Notes under the pieces: model-generated | What the model saw: only the letters and a program-made list of their open reading frames with translations | What the model was told of the DNA's origin: nothing | The model's database searches: none | Source: Sclerotiophoma versabilis | Lineage: Eukaryota; Ascomycota; Dothideomycetes; Pleosporales; Didymellaceae | Reading direction: 5' to 3' | Assembly (NCBI GenBank): GCA_012274445.1 | Contig: JAAROD010000069.1 | Coordinates: 620,001 to 684,000, forward strand | Length of the DNA stretch: 64,000 nt | Position numbers and translations under genes: made by a program | Part shown: piece after piece, positions 21,901-32,551 of the stretch | Layout: each line of letters starts with the position of its first letter | How positions within the stretch are numbered: position 1 is the first letter of the stretch

Positions 21901-23809
21901 AATGCAGTTGTTGCCGTCGAGCGCGGACTCGTACTTTTATTCCAACACTGCTGTAAATGGAGTCAACTTGAACGCTACCGCGTACGACGCAGTCTCTCTC
22001 AACGCGCGTGGCCCGTCCGGTGGCTCTTTCGATGTTGTCGTGACCTCGGGTGCTGACACTACTTCCACCGTCAACACTAGGTCTTATGCCACCTTAAGCC
22101 AGGACAACTTCGCAAACATCACAATCCCTCTTTCGGCATTCTCAGGACTCGACACTGAATCTGTCAGCCGCATCACACTACGCAACTTCACACCCAACGG
22201 TGGTTCTGCTGCCAGCAACTTCACAGTGCGATGGATTTCTCTTCTGGGAGGATCGTCCTTAGGTGGCGCCGGTTCACATTGCACGACTGCCTCTGGCTAT
22301 GTTGTGCTGGACTTCTGCGATCCGACTGAGTTCAAAACGCAGACCAATGCCCTGGGTGCTCCTTTCTCAGACGACAATACGATGCAATCCTACAAGCAGG
22401 TTGCCAGTGGGTCCATCGAACTCGTCCCTCGTGATACCACATCTTACTTCTACTCGTTGCTTGCACAGCCATCCGGCTGCACAGCGGTGAACAGTTCTTA
22501 CGACGCGATTGCACTCACTATCTCAGGCCCACAAGGCGCAACTGCGGATATTGGGTTCAAATATGGTGGTAACAGCTGCAACACTAACGTAGTCACGTCT
22601 TACGTTCCAGTCACCTTTAACGCCGCGCCGACACAAATCACGATTCCCTTCTCTCGCTTTCCAGCTGGCTTCACCCAAGATTACCTCCAGTCATTTGTCA
22701 TGACCAACTTCAATTCTCCCGGCTCAACCTATCGTGTTCACTCCTTGGCCTTCACAGGACCGGCTGATAGCCCTGGTTGCGCGCTCTGCTCAGGCACCAT
22801 CTTAAACACTTGCACATTCGTGCCCGAAATCCCGCGGACGAATCGACTCATTGGCCAGATGACTGACGAGGGATCTCTTGCTTCATACTCCGTCAGTGAC
22901 GACGGCTCACTCAGCCTGGGTACTGGCAGCGATGCGTACTGGTACTCTCAATTTGGTTCCAGCACATGCTACAATGCAAACACGGTAAATGCGACCGGTA
23001 TTCAACTCTCCATTGCGGCTCCCGCAGATACTACTTTCCAGGTCTCGATGCGCTGGCAGACTGATGATGAGTGTACTACGACGTCGCCTCCGTCCTCCGT
23101 CGCCATCACTTCATACGTGACTTTTACCGGCGCCGATTCGTACCAAGTTGCACAGATTCCCTTTTCCGATTTCCCGGGAATGAACTCGAGCAGACTCAAC
23201 AGCGTCGCAATCTCGACTTTCAGCCCCTCTGGCGTGGATATCAAGGTTGGCTGTATCAGTTTGATATCCATCGCTGCCACGCCCTCGCCTCAGACGTGCA
23301 CCTGCCCTGATACCGCATGGTTGAACTACTGCACTTCGGGAACGGCAAGCCGCAATGCTAATGGCAATGTGCAGAGCGACGACGGAACCATGGATATTGC
23401 ACCAGTCATCACCGACGGTGCTTTGGTTCTGCAACCAACTCTATCTGGATCTTACTGGTACTCGCTCCAAAACTGCGCGGACGTTTCCGCGTCTGAGTTC
23501 CTTTATCTCAACGTCACGGCAAACGCGGGTGCGAGTTTCAATGTGCAACTGCAGAGTGGTGGGAACGACTGTGCTGACTCTACACCGATCCAGCGAGCCA
23601 GTGTGGCGAGCACTGCTTATGGTAGCATGAACGGTAGTCCTGTTGTTCTGCGTATTCCGCTTTCGGCTTACACGTCGATGAACAATAGCGCTTTCTCTCT
23701 AGAGGCTATTGATGCGGTTGTTTTGGAAGGCTTCAGCGCCGAGACCTCCACGTATCTTATTCATTGTGCATACTTTAGTAGCGGTGCGACGAACGGTACA
23801 GCTACGTAG
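18958..23809 (+). CDS. Very large secreted NodB-type polysaccharide deacetylase-like protein with five tandem beta-rich modules
   Basis: Four exons (18958-19109, 19168-19233, 19287-20387, 20452-23809) with consistent phases give about 1558 aa. A signal peptide (MHSLILLPVFFILQICHAF) is followed by a Rossmann/GATase-like region (LLIYTSPSVSYSPSAADVKT, then SGGRLIFMNQV). Next is a deacetylase-like domain: TTTWDID (about residue 316), GSHTVSHSPN (about 384) and YRPGNLAW (about 478). These resemble NodB motifs 1-3 (Asp, HxxxH, RxP). Residues from about 712 to 1547 are five diverged modules of about 150 aa. Each has a dSYFYS/YWYS-type strand, a central AxxxF.V.. strand and a T/R-IPxSxF strand, and ends in a strand like the CIA30/galactose-binding beta-sandwich. 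N-glycosylation sequons are numerous. Probably extracellular and acting on a cell-wall or biofilm glycan; substrate unknown. Confidence 0.85.
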
Positions 23810-24549
23810 ATAGGCCTCAAGAGTACTATGAGATTCTTACTAGAATATTAGAAATGTAGTTTAGTTTTACAATGTACATAATTATCAAATTTCTTTTTAA
23901 AGGGACTAGCTTTTTGAATCCTACTCTTATATGACAGTTTTAGATTATTGTAACTCTATCTAACTATTCTGTACTATGAATTCAAACCTTGGATCGAAAC
24001 CTGCCTCTAATAGACATAGCTAATTCTCTGCTTGCGCTAGAGACACTATGTGTCACTTAATCTATCTTTCTTATGTGCAGAGAGGTGTTTTCTTATGCTC
24101 TACTAGCTCTTCTATAGGTAGGTTGCTCTGTTCTTTCGCTAAATATAGACAAACTGGTTTAACACTCATAGTAACAACCTACCATCTTTACTTATATGTG
24201 TTAGAGCAGATAGAAGCGATAAGAAAGAATAAGAATAGAAGAGTATAGCTCATATTATAGAGGGTAATGCTAGACTAATTGCTAGAGTTTTGGCAATTGT
24301 ATCTGCTTAGGTGTACATACTTGCCCCTTCGGTCTTTCTAGGGTCTGTTCCCGGACCCATCTGGGCTCCGCAGCTTATGGTCTGAAGCTATGAGTACTCG
24401 CATATCCAGACGCTATATCCCTATACACTACTTACCTCGAGTAGACCGGGCTCCTGGCAGACTCGCGCCAGATAAAGAAATAGCAGCCTCGTTTGATCAG
24501 CTCCCTCACCATGCCGACTACCTGCGCCGGTGAATTCACTGTCCTACAG
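23810..24549. other. AT-rich gene-free region with right repeat copy
   Basis: About 740 bp, strongly AT-rich from 23830 to 24300, with no coding signal. It contains the right copy of the direct repeat near its end. Confidence 0.6.
24394..24464 (+). repeat. Right copy of flanking direct repeat
   Basis: Partner of 18591-18661, in the same orientation and about 5.8 kb away. The two copies bracket the large secreted deacetylase-like gene. Confidence 0.7.
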
Positions 24550-26240
24550 CTAACCTGCTCGCCGAGCGTTAGAACCCAAATTCTCTTTCAGTGCCTGTTG
24601 TATCTCCTCATCCACAATCCGCACGGCATCGTACTTCTCATACTCTCTTGCAATGGTTTCCGCTTTCGCCCTACACGATCAAATCAGCGGCTTCTCAACC
24701 ACCACCTGCAAAGGCACACTGGAACACAATCATCCAATCACAAGTGCAACCAACTTACCTGTAACTCTGATTCTTCAATACCTCCTCAAACGCGCTGCTA
24801 AGCATCGCCGCATCCGTCTGGTGCACAGCGTTGTAGATCCCATTACCGATGTAATTGATTAGCGCACCAGTGTGGCTCTTATCCTGGCCAACGCCCGAGA
24901 CAATCATTGGAACGCCTGCGCGGAGCGCTTGCTGGATTGTGCCGTAGCCACCGTTGGTGATGAGGACATCGACCTGTCACGTGTGAGTAAGCGCAAGGCC
25001 CGGGCTCCAGGGAGGACGGACATGGGAAGGAAGTGACGGCTTACCTGCGTCAGGGCGAGATCAAGGGGGATGAACTTGGCGACTCGCGCGTTCTCAGGGA
25101 CGCTGTGTGAGAATTGGGCCACGTCGGAGGTGACGAGTGTAGCGAGAACGAGCACGTCGGAGCGGTTCTGGAACGCTGAGAGCGCGGGGATGATCAGAGC
25201 GTTGGTGTCGAAGATCATACTGCTGGAGGTTACGGCTATGATGTGTTTGCCTGCTTTCTTCGCTAATATAACGTCATCCCACCATAGGGGTAGAGTGCGC
25301 TCGGCAATTCCAACAGCGACTGGGGCGCCGATAAACTTCAGATTGGGTCGGTAGTCTGTACGCGGATATTCGAATTCGGGAACCCCGTACTGGAGGTAGA
25401 TGTCTGACGCGGATGCAAACATGTCGAACATACCGGGGAACGAGTCCGTGGCGCCCATCTGAGATAGGACTGAGCGGGCGTGTGCGTTCCACTCGCTGTC
25501 TGGATATGTGTTGTACTGAGCCTGCTGCGCTTCGAAGTGGATGTGCTTTGAGTCCGGACCGGTGTCTGGGTGACGGCCAGATCGGAAGGGGAATGTGTCG
25601 TTGCTGGCAGCAAGGTAGGGAGCTAGTCCAATAGAAATGGCAGTATCTGGACGAATGCCAGGAGCACCTAGCATGACAGGTGTGAGACCACCAAATGCGC
25701 AGTCGGCGATGTAAATTATTGGCTGGCCCTGTCCATGTTCGTCACGGATCTGGCTGAAAGTTTGCTGCAGAGTGCGATGTTGCGCAGGGATCTCGTCAAG
25801 GAAAATCGTGTTGAATGCGAAGATCTCCAATTCATTTCCTTGGAGGCTCAAAAATGTGGCCATCTTGTCCTCGGCCATTAGTCCGGTACCCTTATCCTCT
25901 ATAGGAATGTACTTTGCCCCGATGGACTCGATGTAGTCTTTGAAGTCTGGACTAGTGACAAAGTGGACTGGATAGCCCAAATGGATAAGGCCTTCAGTAA
26001 TGGTGGTAATCTTTTCCATGTGGCTTGGACGTGTTCAGCCACTTTTCGTGCAATTGTTGGAGTATTGTTAACTGACCTGAAGGCCGGTGTGGAGGCCATG
26101 ACAATGGGCGTCTTCGAACGCGAAATATGCACGACATTCTTACTGGATATCAAGTCCGAGAGGAAACCGTTAGAATATTGGATGCATATCAGAGCAATAA
26201 GCGGCAAAAGCCCTGCAAGTAATAATGAACCAGACGGCAT
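24550..26240 (-). CDS. UDP-glycosyltransferase, GT1 family, with N-terminal membrane anchor
   Basis: Four exons (26077-26240, 25045-26023, 24759-24973, 24550-24670) with matching phases give 492 aa. The N-terminus MPSGSLLLAGLLPLIALICI is a signal anchor. The first intron joins ASTPAF to SHMEKITTITEGLIHLGYPV, the GT1 acceptor-side start. The third exon holds the sugar-nucleotide motif VDVLITNGGYGTIQQALRAG followed by VPMIVSGVGQDK, a reduced PSPG-like motif with the acceptor-coordinating His replaced by NGGYG. The C-terminus is a helical segment with AREYEKYDAVRIVDEEI. It probably glycosylates a small hydrophobic molecule or sterol at an internal membrane. Similar fungal genes occur in secondary-metabolite and detoxification loci. 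It is 13 kb from the PKS cluster, with gene wreckage between. Confidence 0.9.
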
Positions 26241-26789
26241 CTTGGATTTGCTGACCTGAAAGGGTATGAGCACAAGTTTATCATCAGCGAAAGAATGATA
26301 AGGATTTTGACATGGATGATGTGCGTCATATGTACATGATACAAGTGGGACGGCTGACGTGAGAAGATCGAGGATGCATTCAGTAGCAAATGCTGACAGT
26401 CTGTGCGCAACTTTGCGAGCTGATGCTTGTCTAGAGTTTTGATGTTCTTGCGACGAAAGAAGAGGTTCTACTTCTATTTTATGTTGCAAAAAAAAGCAAG
26501 AGTGTAGCAGTTGCTGTTCTCCGCAAGAAGAATCGCTTTTCAAGGCCTCCAGCGACGTCTCCACCTGTTAGCTTAAGAGAACAAAAAGACTGTTAGTCCG
26601 CTAGATGAGAGTTGAAAAGATGACAGCAAGCATGTTTTTGGGTGTCTCACGCATGTTGGGGATTTGCCTGCGTATAGCCGGCTTTCTTGGTAGCCTGAGA
26701 GTCTGGACAGTGCGGTTAAGAACACTAAACGTGCGAAAGCATAGGAGCAGAACGAAAATGTAGGTAATCCTGAGACTGGCGAGAGTGCA
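26241..26789. other. Intergenic, no supported gene
   Basis: About 550 bp upstream of the glycosyltransferase. A minus-strand ORF at 26573-26863 overlaps the end of the DUF7708 gene in another frame and may be decayed downstream coding sequence of that gene. Confidence 0.45.
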
Positions 26790-27657
26790 TCAATCATCTT
26801 CGCATCGATCTTTGCAAGCCTTGAGTGATCTGCTTGTAAGTGCATGAATGTTTCGAACCTCAACTCTCACTCCTGCATTGGCAAGATCTTCCACAATTTC
26901 TGAACAGAGCTCGATATCCGCAATCGGATCTTTGTACTTGAGCTCGAACGGATCTTTAATGGATGACCATAACCGACCCCAAGAGCTCCTGTTGTACCAG
27001 CGGGCGCAGAGCCTGAAGAACATCAAAATATACAAGCATACAGTCTTGATAGAGCAGCTTCCATGTCGGGCGTTTTGTAGATCTCTACGTTCAGATGCGC
27101 GCGGGAGCTCATCTGCAATGCTGACGAGCGCTTCTGCAAGCTCTTCATTGAGTGTAGCACGATTGAGGATTCCCTTGATAACATCTATCAGTTCATCTTC
27201 ACTTGCGCCATTGTTAGACTTACCATCAAAACAAACCCCACAGTACCCCAAGCCAACGCAACATAATCTGGGTCGTGTTGCGTCAGGGTATCGAGGATAC
27301 GTCCATAACGCATGATTCGATTAGACAACTTTTCAAGCCACTTTCGGGCGCCACTTTGCTTCCTCGTCCTATCTTCGTACTTTCGTTTCCCTGCTCCGAT
27401 GGCAATGTACACTTCCTGTATGGTTGCGAGTCTCTCTTCCGGAATCTGAATGATGGCATCGATGCCTAATTCGGCCTTGAATAGCTTAAGAGCTTTGTGA
27501 TAGGCCTCAGCGGTTAGGTCTCGGTTTCTAGGACAACGTTAACATCATGGTCTATATGTATCTTATATTGAGAACATACTCCTAGCCAAGCGCTGGCAGA
27601 TTCGAGGCAACCTGACAATTTGTCACCGGTTGGACTTGCATTTTGGGTAAACAGCAT
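26790..27657 (-). CDS. DUF7708-type domain protein, short form of fungal NACHT/ankyrin-class proteins
   Basis: Proposed exons 27580-27657, 27224-27505 and 26790-27173 give about 247 aa; the first exon is the weakest part. The conserved N-terminal domain of large fungal NLR-like/ankyrin proteins is visible. It includes MRYGRILDTLTQHDPDYVALAWGT, GFVLM joined over a 50-nt intron to GILNRATLNEELAEALVSIA, then DELPRA. Later come VCLYILMFFRLCARWYN, WSSIKDPFELKYKD and VEDLANAGVRVEVRNIH. Family members usually continue for hundreds of residues (NACHT, ankyrin). Here a stop follows the domain almost at once. It is either a truncated paralogue or a decaying gene. The family is often linked to non-self recognition; that role is not shown here. 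Confidence 0.6.
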
Positions 27658-28298
27658 CGAGGCTAGAGCCAGGTTGGAAACTACAGTATCTTACCTAGGG
27701 AGCCAACTCGACGTTATATGTCTGCTTTGTACAATGAATGATGCTGTTGATCTGACAAAGTGGCTAAGATAATATTATGCACAGCCGCAGGGCTCTACAG
27801 CGAGGCTGAGTTTTGCCGAGACCCCCATAAGCTGCAGGTCACCTGCCTTGAACGCTCGCGCTCGCAGAACCCAACCCAAAGCCTCGTTCACAACTCTCAC
27901 CTCATGATACACACTTTCCACAACGTTTCTGGCGTTACAAATGAAACTAGCCACAGCTCCCTCTGAATTAACTCCTAGCAACCGTACACTTTTTGACGCT
28001 TCATGGCGCGCTCAGTGCCCACAATTCGAAATGGTCACAATATAAGCACGGATTACTATTGAGAGCCCCCCTCGAATAGACCTGGTGTGATAGATCACGG
28101 TCGCCACCGCACCCTCCCGTCCGTACCAAACGAACATTTTCCGGGCGCATACACTGCGCCCCGAGCCACGCCTGAATATGTAAGTTATCTCGCATCTCAA
28201 GGCGCTATCTCAAGACTTGTTGCAACACATCCGCTGTTCCCACTTAGACCCTTGTGTGAGAGCAAACGCACGGTCAGCACAGCAAGTTCCACTATGCG
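27658..28298. other. Intergenic, no supported gene
   Basis: About 640 bp with only short overlapping ORFs and no domain. Confidence 0.45.
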
Positions 28299-29420
28299 AT
28301 GGTAGGCGGCTCAACCTGTCATCACTTCGCATATCACTACAAGCCTCTTGGTGCATATAAGGGTACTAATAGTGCTGTTATCCAGGTCCTGATTCATAAG
28401 GAGATAGCAGTGAATCGTACTCGAAGCTCTGCTCATTCTGTAAGGCGGCCACCGTCTCCTGCCTTACCTCTCGACGACTCTAAACCCAGGCCCTTCAATG
28501 AGGACTTTCTTCGAAAAGTCCTAGGTCAAAGACAACCCTTACACAATCGCGGAGATGATGCAAATAATTATAGAACTGCTACCAAGCCCATACAACACCT
28601 TGCTGGGCGCCTGCCGGACCCCGTGAGGCGAATGTTAGCGCAATCGAACAACACAAAGCCTGAAAGAGTTGCTCTTCAGAATAGTAGACAAGTGACAGCT
28701 CATTGTACTAACGATAATGAGTGTTCAAACGACGAAGATTGCACCGACGAAAAAAAGGAAGAGGACTTTTAGGACCTGATAGAGGACGAGATTGCTCCAT
28801 CAGACCGGATAACGAGAATGCGTGACTTGCGCGTGAGTCCAACACAATTGCATCGCACCCGTTCCCAAGATGCAATTCGGGGAACGAACGAGCTTGCCCT
28901 CTTTTACACCAGGAAGAGCAGCAGAGGCCCTAGACCTCCAACAGCGCCTCGTCCGCCGCGAAGTCGGGCTCCCATCATAAAAAGTGACAGCTTAGACGAG
29001 GAGTACTTCAACAAAAACTATCCAGGCTACCCATCTCCACAGCAGGACATGCACGGCAGGCCTTCTGAGCATTCCTCAATGCAGTGGGCACACGACTTGA
29101 TTCGCCCCAGCCCTTCTTCAATCCATGTAACAAATGGTCCCTACTACGCCAAGCAGAGTTCATCTAACCCTCACGCACCAAACCCTCTCCTAGAACCGGC
29201 TTTCGTGCAACCACGAAACCCATGGGCTTCTGACGGACGTTCAGGAAGCGAGGCATCTAGCGAGAGTCTATTTAGAGGATCACGCCTTAACATATTGGTT
29301 AAAGACACGATTTCGAAGGACGATACAATGGATAAGACGAAGCGTAAAGCGTTAGGTTTCGCCGCTCTTCAAGATAATTGCCATCCATTGTTCCATCGCA
29401 CTAATTTCGCCGCGTCTTAG
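28299..29420 (+). pseudogene. Disordered Pro/Ser-rich ORF split by an in-frame TAG
   Basis: Two ORFs lie in the same frame and are separated only by a TAG at 28770-28772: 28299-28769, then onward to 29420. The readable frame is about 373 codons. The product is hydrophilic, acidic around the stop (NDEDCTDEKKEEDF, stop, DLIEDEIAPSD), and Pro/Arg-rich later (GPRPPTAPRPPRSRAPI). No domain is recognised. Similar disordered segments precede the DUF7025/AAA part of large fungal ATPases, and the AAA remnant follows at 29755-31375, so this may be its N-terminal half. The stop could fall in an unrecognised intron, though no convincing donor/acceptor pair was found around it. Confidence 0.45.
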
Positions 29421-29754
29421 CCTCTGCAGCGAGAGAAGCTCAGACTGCCTTTTCGTATCGACTATGCGGTCAGGATCAAAGATTGTGTATGATGTTTAGC
29501 GCGTTGAATCTGAGTATCATAACAACGGGGCGCTTGCCGCAGAGATCCAATCAAATCAAGACACAATGGATTGGTCGCCTGAAGCTGTGCCACACGGAGT
29601 GGCGAGCTGAGCATGGTTAGATTTGCCTTATCAGTACCAAAACCTTAGGCGTGCAGCTTGTAGCTCCAGTGCATTCACAGCATTTCACTATAGCGGTTCA
29701 AAATGCAGCAATCTGGTGTGGACGCTTGGCCAGCCATAACAAATTCTTCACCGT
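29421..29754. other. Spacer between ORF and ATPase remnant
   Basis: No open frame longer than a few dozen codons; stops occur in all three plus frames. It may be decayed coding sequence joining the two flanking remnants. Confidence 0.35.
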
Positions 29755-31375
29755 ATGTGTTATGTTCTTCGCGTACCAAGGCGTGTGCATGTATATCCTA
29801 GACGCCTGCTAACTAGATTAAGGGACCATAAAGACTTCATCGTTTTCCATAGCGTAAGACGCAACCTCCCTAACAGAGACCACACACGGCATGAGAAAGT
29901 TCAAGAATACCATGATGTACCATGCCTGCTAGCCAACGCAAACCGGACCAGTCCACTGGACGGCCAGGGACGGATGAAAAGGCTTGACTGGTATCTGGAG
30001 GACCATCCAAACGTTTCTTTTGCTGCGCTGAAAGTCTACAATTGTGTCGAATATCACAATCAAACCACTGATGAGTTCGAGATTCAATGGATGCCGGCAG
30101 ACATGGAAGAGGCTACAGCCGAAGCTGCGAGGCCACACTTCTCCGTTCTCCGGAGGGACGCAAAGAAAGCGATCCCGTACTTGGAAACTTTTTCCATCGC
30201 AAGAGCTAAGAAGAGGCCCGACAACACTACAATCTTTCCATCCTGAATACCTGCAGGATTGGAGCCAAGCAAACAAGCTGCAGTTCCCTTACCTGCAACC
30301 CTACCACTGCAAAGACCTGCTTTCAGAACCTAGTGCAAGAGAGCTGTCACAATTGCAAGAAACTCATGTGGCTGCTCTGGCGTGATTTCTCGATCAGAGC
30401 TTGACTGTGCAGTACAAAGAGGCAGAGGAAAATTTCCACGAAGGTATCGTTCATAGGAAACACTGGGCAAAATTATATCGACCGAAGGATATGATCGTGA
30501 GAACAGCGAAGGGGGAAGAACTAGCTTACATGCCCAAATCATGCTCGGTCGTTGATGCCTGTTTGTTGACCTTGCATTGCTGGTCATGGGAGTTCAACGG
30601 CAAGTTGTTCAAGCAAAACGTCGACTTCAACGTCTATTGGTCTTCCAAATCTGCTACGGTTCCGTTGTCTAAGTTCAGTTGCTTTCCGCTGAGATTGGAT
30701 CGATCGAAATTGGCAGAAAGACTTGAGGACCGTGGTAACACGTTCTGGAAGCGTCGCAGAAGGCAATATATTGACTATGAGATGGTCCAAGAGTTCGGAG
30801 TTCAGACCGTAGGATCCTCCTGATAGCTGTTGAGGGCATCTTCTAACATGACATACAGACTAAAATGCGGTATATGATCGACACTAATACCTACAAGTTA
30901 TTGCATCCGTCTGATGCTGAACATGAAGAGGGCCAAGAGCTGGACAACGCAGACATGGAGGCTGACGAACCGCCGGATTATCCTTTCCTCCATCTTCTTC
31001 CGGCAAGGATAAGAGGTTGCGGTCTTCATAACAAGAACTGGAGTAAGTAGTTTCACTACAACACCAAGTTCTCGCTAGTTCGGTAGGACAGGTGAGCTTG
31101 TTGTCCGGCAGATAAGTGATGTGGCGTGGAACAATACTGCGTTCGAGTCTAAGCTCGTGCTCGATGAAGACAAGAAGGACTTGATTGAAGCTCTCGTTGC
31201 GAACCACTCGAAGAGAAGACTGAACATGAAATCCGACTTCTTGACGGCAAAAGGAGAGGACCTCTTGATCCTGCTCCATGGTGGGCCAGGGACTCGTAAG
31301 ACCCTCACTGCAGAAACCGTCGCCGAGCTCGCCATGACTCCTTCATCCACGCGTCAGATGGAATCTGGGATCTGA
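29755..31375 (+). pseudogene. Remnant of a DUF7025-type fungal AAA+ ATPase
   Basis: Coding blocks of a large fungal AAA ATPase are recognisable. Two genuine-looking introns remain: 30809-30858 joining GVQT to TKMRYMIDTNTYKLLHP, and 31043-31091 joining NNKNW-type sequence to SELVVRQISDVAWNNTAF. Before them, one frame runs 29755-30246, a frameshift is needed near 30240, and a TGA lies at 30383-30385. The AAA domain starts with LLILLHGGPGTRKTLTAETVAELA, where family members have GGPGTGKT; the Gly before the catalytic Lys is Arg. It stops 20 residues later, losing Walker B and the rest. One could argue for more introns, but the C-terminal loss is clear. Confidence 0.7.
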
Positions 31376-31981
31376 CCCGATTTTGGAGTGACTTTGACCA
31401 ATGCTTTCCAAGCAGCCAAGGACAGCTGACTGATGACGATGAGGCTGCACATTCTGGTTATTCGCTTCTTCTACTTACCAGTGCATGTTCATAATGATGC
31501 TTGCCGCTATTGTGGCAAAACGGGGTTGCTGTTTATTGGTTATACTTAAGATACGCCTGATGCAGATTCGAGCGCACGCTACTGGTCGCACGAAGCACAG
31601 TGTGCCGTTTGAATTCAGCATTTCGCGAGGTTTATAGGCAGCATGGCAGCTATATATAGCGATGCCGTTCCTGTGCTACATCCAGTTATGCAATAACCCT
31701 TTAGCAGGTATACGCACTCGTTCGTGTGTAACATGATACTCCGGCGTTATGACCGAAGCCCAAGGAGTTTAGCATGCAGAGGTGCGAGGGTCATAGTCGA
31801 AGTCTTATCAAGAAGCTTTGAGGTCTGATGCGGCTCGCAGAACGCATGATAGCAGTGCCGCTTCGCAGCTGGTTTGTCGGGGCATGTTACGCAGTTCTAG
31901 TCAATAGAATCTCCACCGGGTCTTTTCAGGTAGTTATCACACATAGTCCAGTTTTCAACTACTGAATTTATCAGGTTCTAG
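31376..31981. other. Gene-free stretch after the ATPase remnant
   Basis: About 600 bp with no convincing coding sequence. It may contain decayed N-terminal exons of the DUF6536-like remnant that follows. Confidence 0.35.
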
Positions 31982-32551
31982 CCCGTTGCAGACGATGTTC
32001 ACAGTGGTTGTGGTGATGAGCGTCCGAACTGCCTGATATGGGCGTGGAGCTTTGTCTGTTGCAACACATCAAAAGCTGTTGTTCTTGATGAGTACCGCTC
32101 GACATCCATAAGCGATATTCTAGACGATCCACCCAATGCGAACTGGATATCTTGTGATGATGGTTCGCCCACAAACGCGACGTTCAGTTCTACCTTGGAT
32201 AGATTCGCACAGACGAGTCCAATTTTACTGCACACACCCCACGGCTTTGCCAAAAGGATCAACGCACAGAGTCGCATTCAGATCAAATTTCAGTTCATGA
32301 TGGTCGTCATTGCGTTCACTATCTTCAAACTTATGATCATGGTCATTGTACTGGTCACAGACCGTCGCAAGTACATCGTGACTCTTGGAGACGCCGCGGC
32401 TTCGTTCTTGGAACGACCAGAGCCGTTGACATCAAGATGCTGTCCGTTGAGAGTAGATCAGATCAAGCTGGAAACGCAGAGGCAGACGGCCGGCTATAGT
32501 CAGCTTCCCAAACACGAGCACACCATCGACTCTAGCTCACTCCAAGGTTGA
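31982..32551 (+). pseudogene. Fragment of a DUF6536-like fungal membrane protein
   Basis: An open frame of 189 codons bounded by stops, with no suitable start. It contains a hydrophobic segment (MMVVIAFTIFKLMIMVIVLV) followed by TLGDAAASFLERPEPLTSRCC. This corresponds closely to the family block TxGDAxASFLxxPDPxTxGxC of large fungal DUF6536 multi-spanning proteins. Those proteins have several more membrane segments on both sides, which are absent here. The N-terminal part (CGDERPNCLIWAWSF, SISDILDDPPNANWISC) has no clear match. It is likely a remnant, or less likely an internal exon of a gene whose other exons I failed to see. Confidence 0.5.

Noticed and set aside
24550..26240. Inclusion of the UDP-glycosyltransferase in the polyketide cluster
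   Set aside because: It is 13 kb from the PKS with gene remnants, a secreted-protein gene and an F-box gene in between; no evidence for co-regulation.
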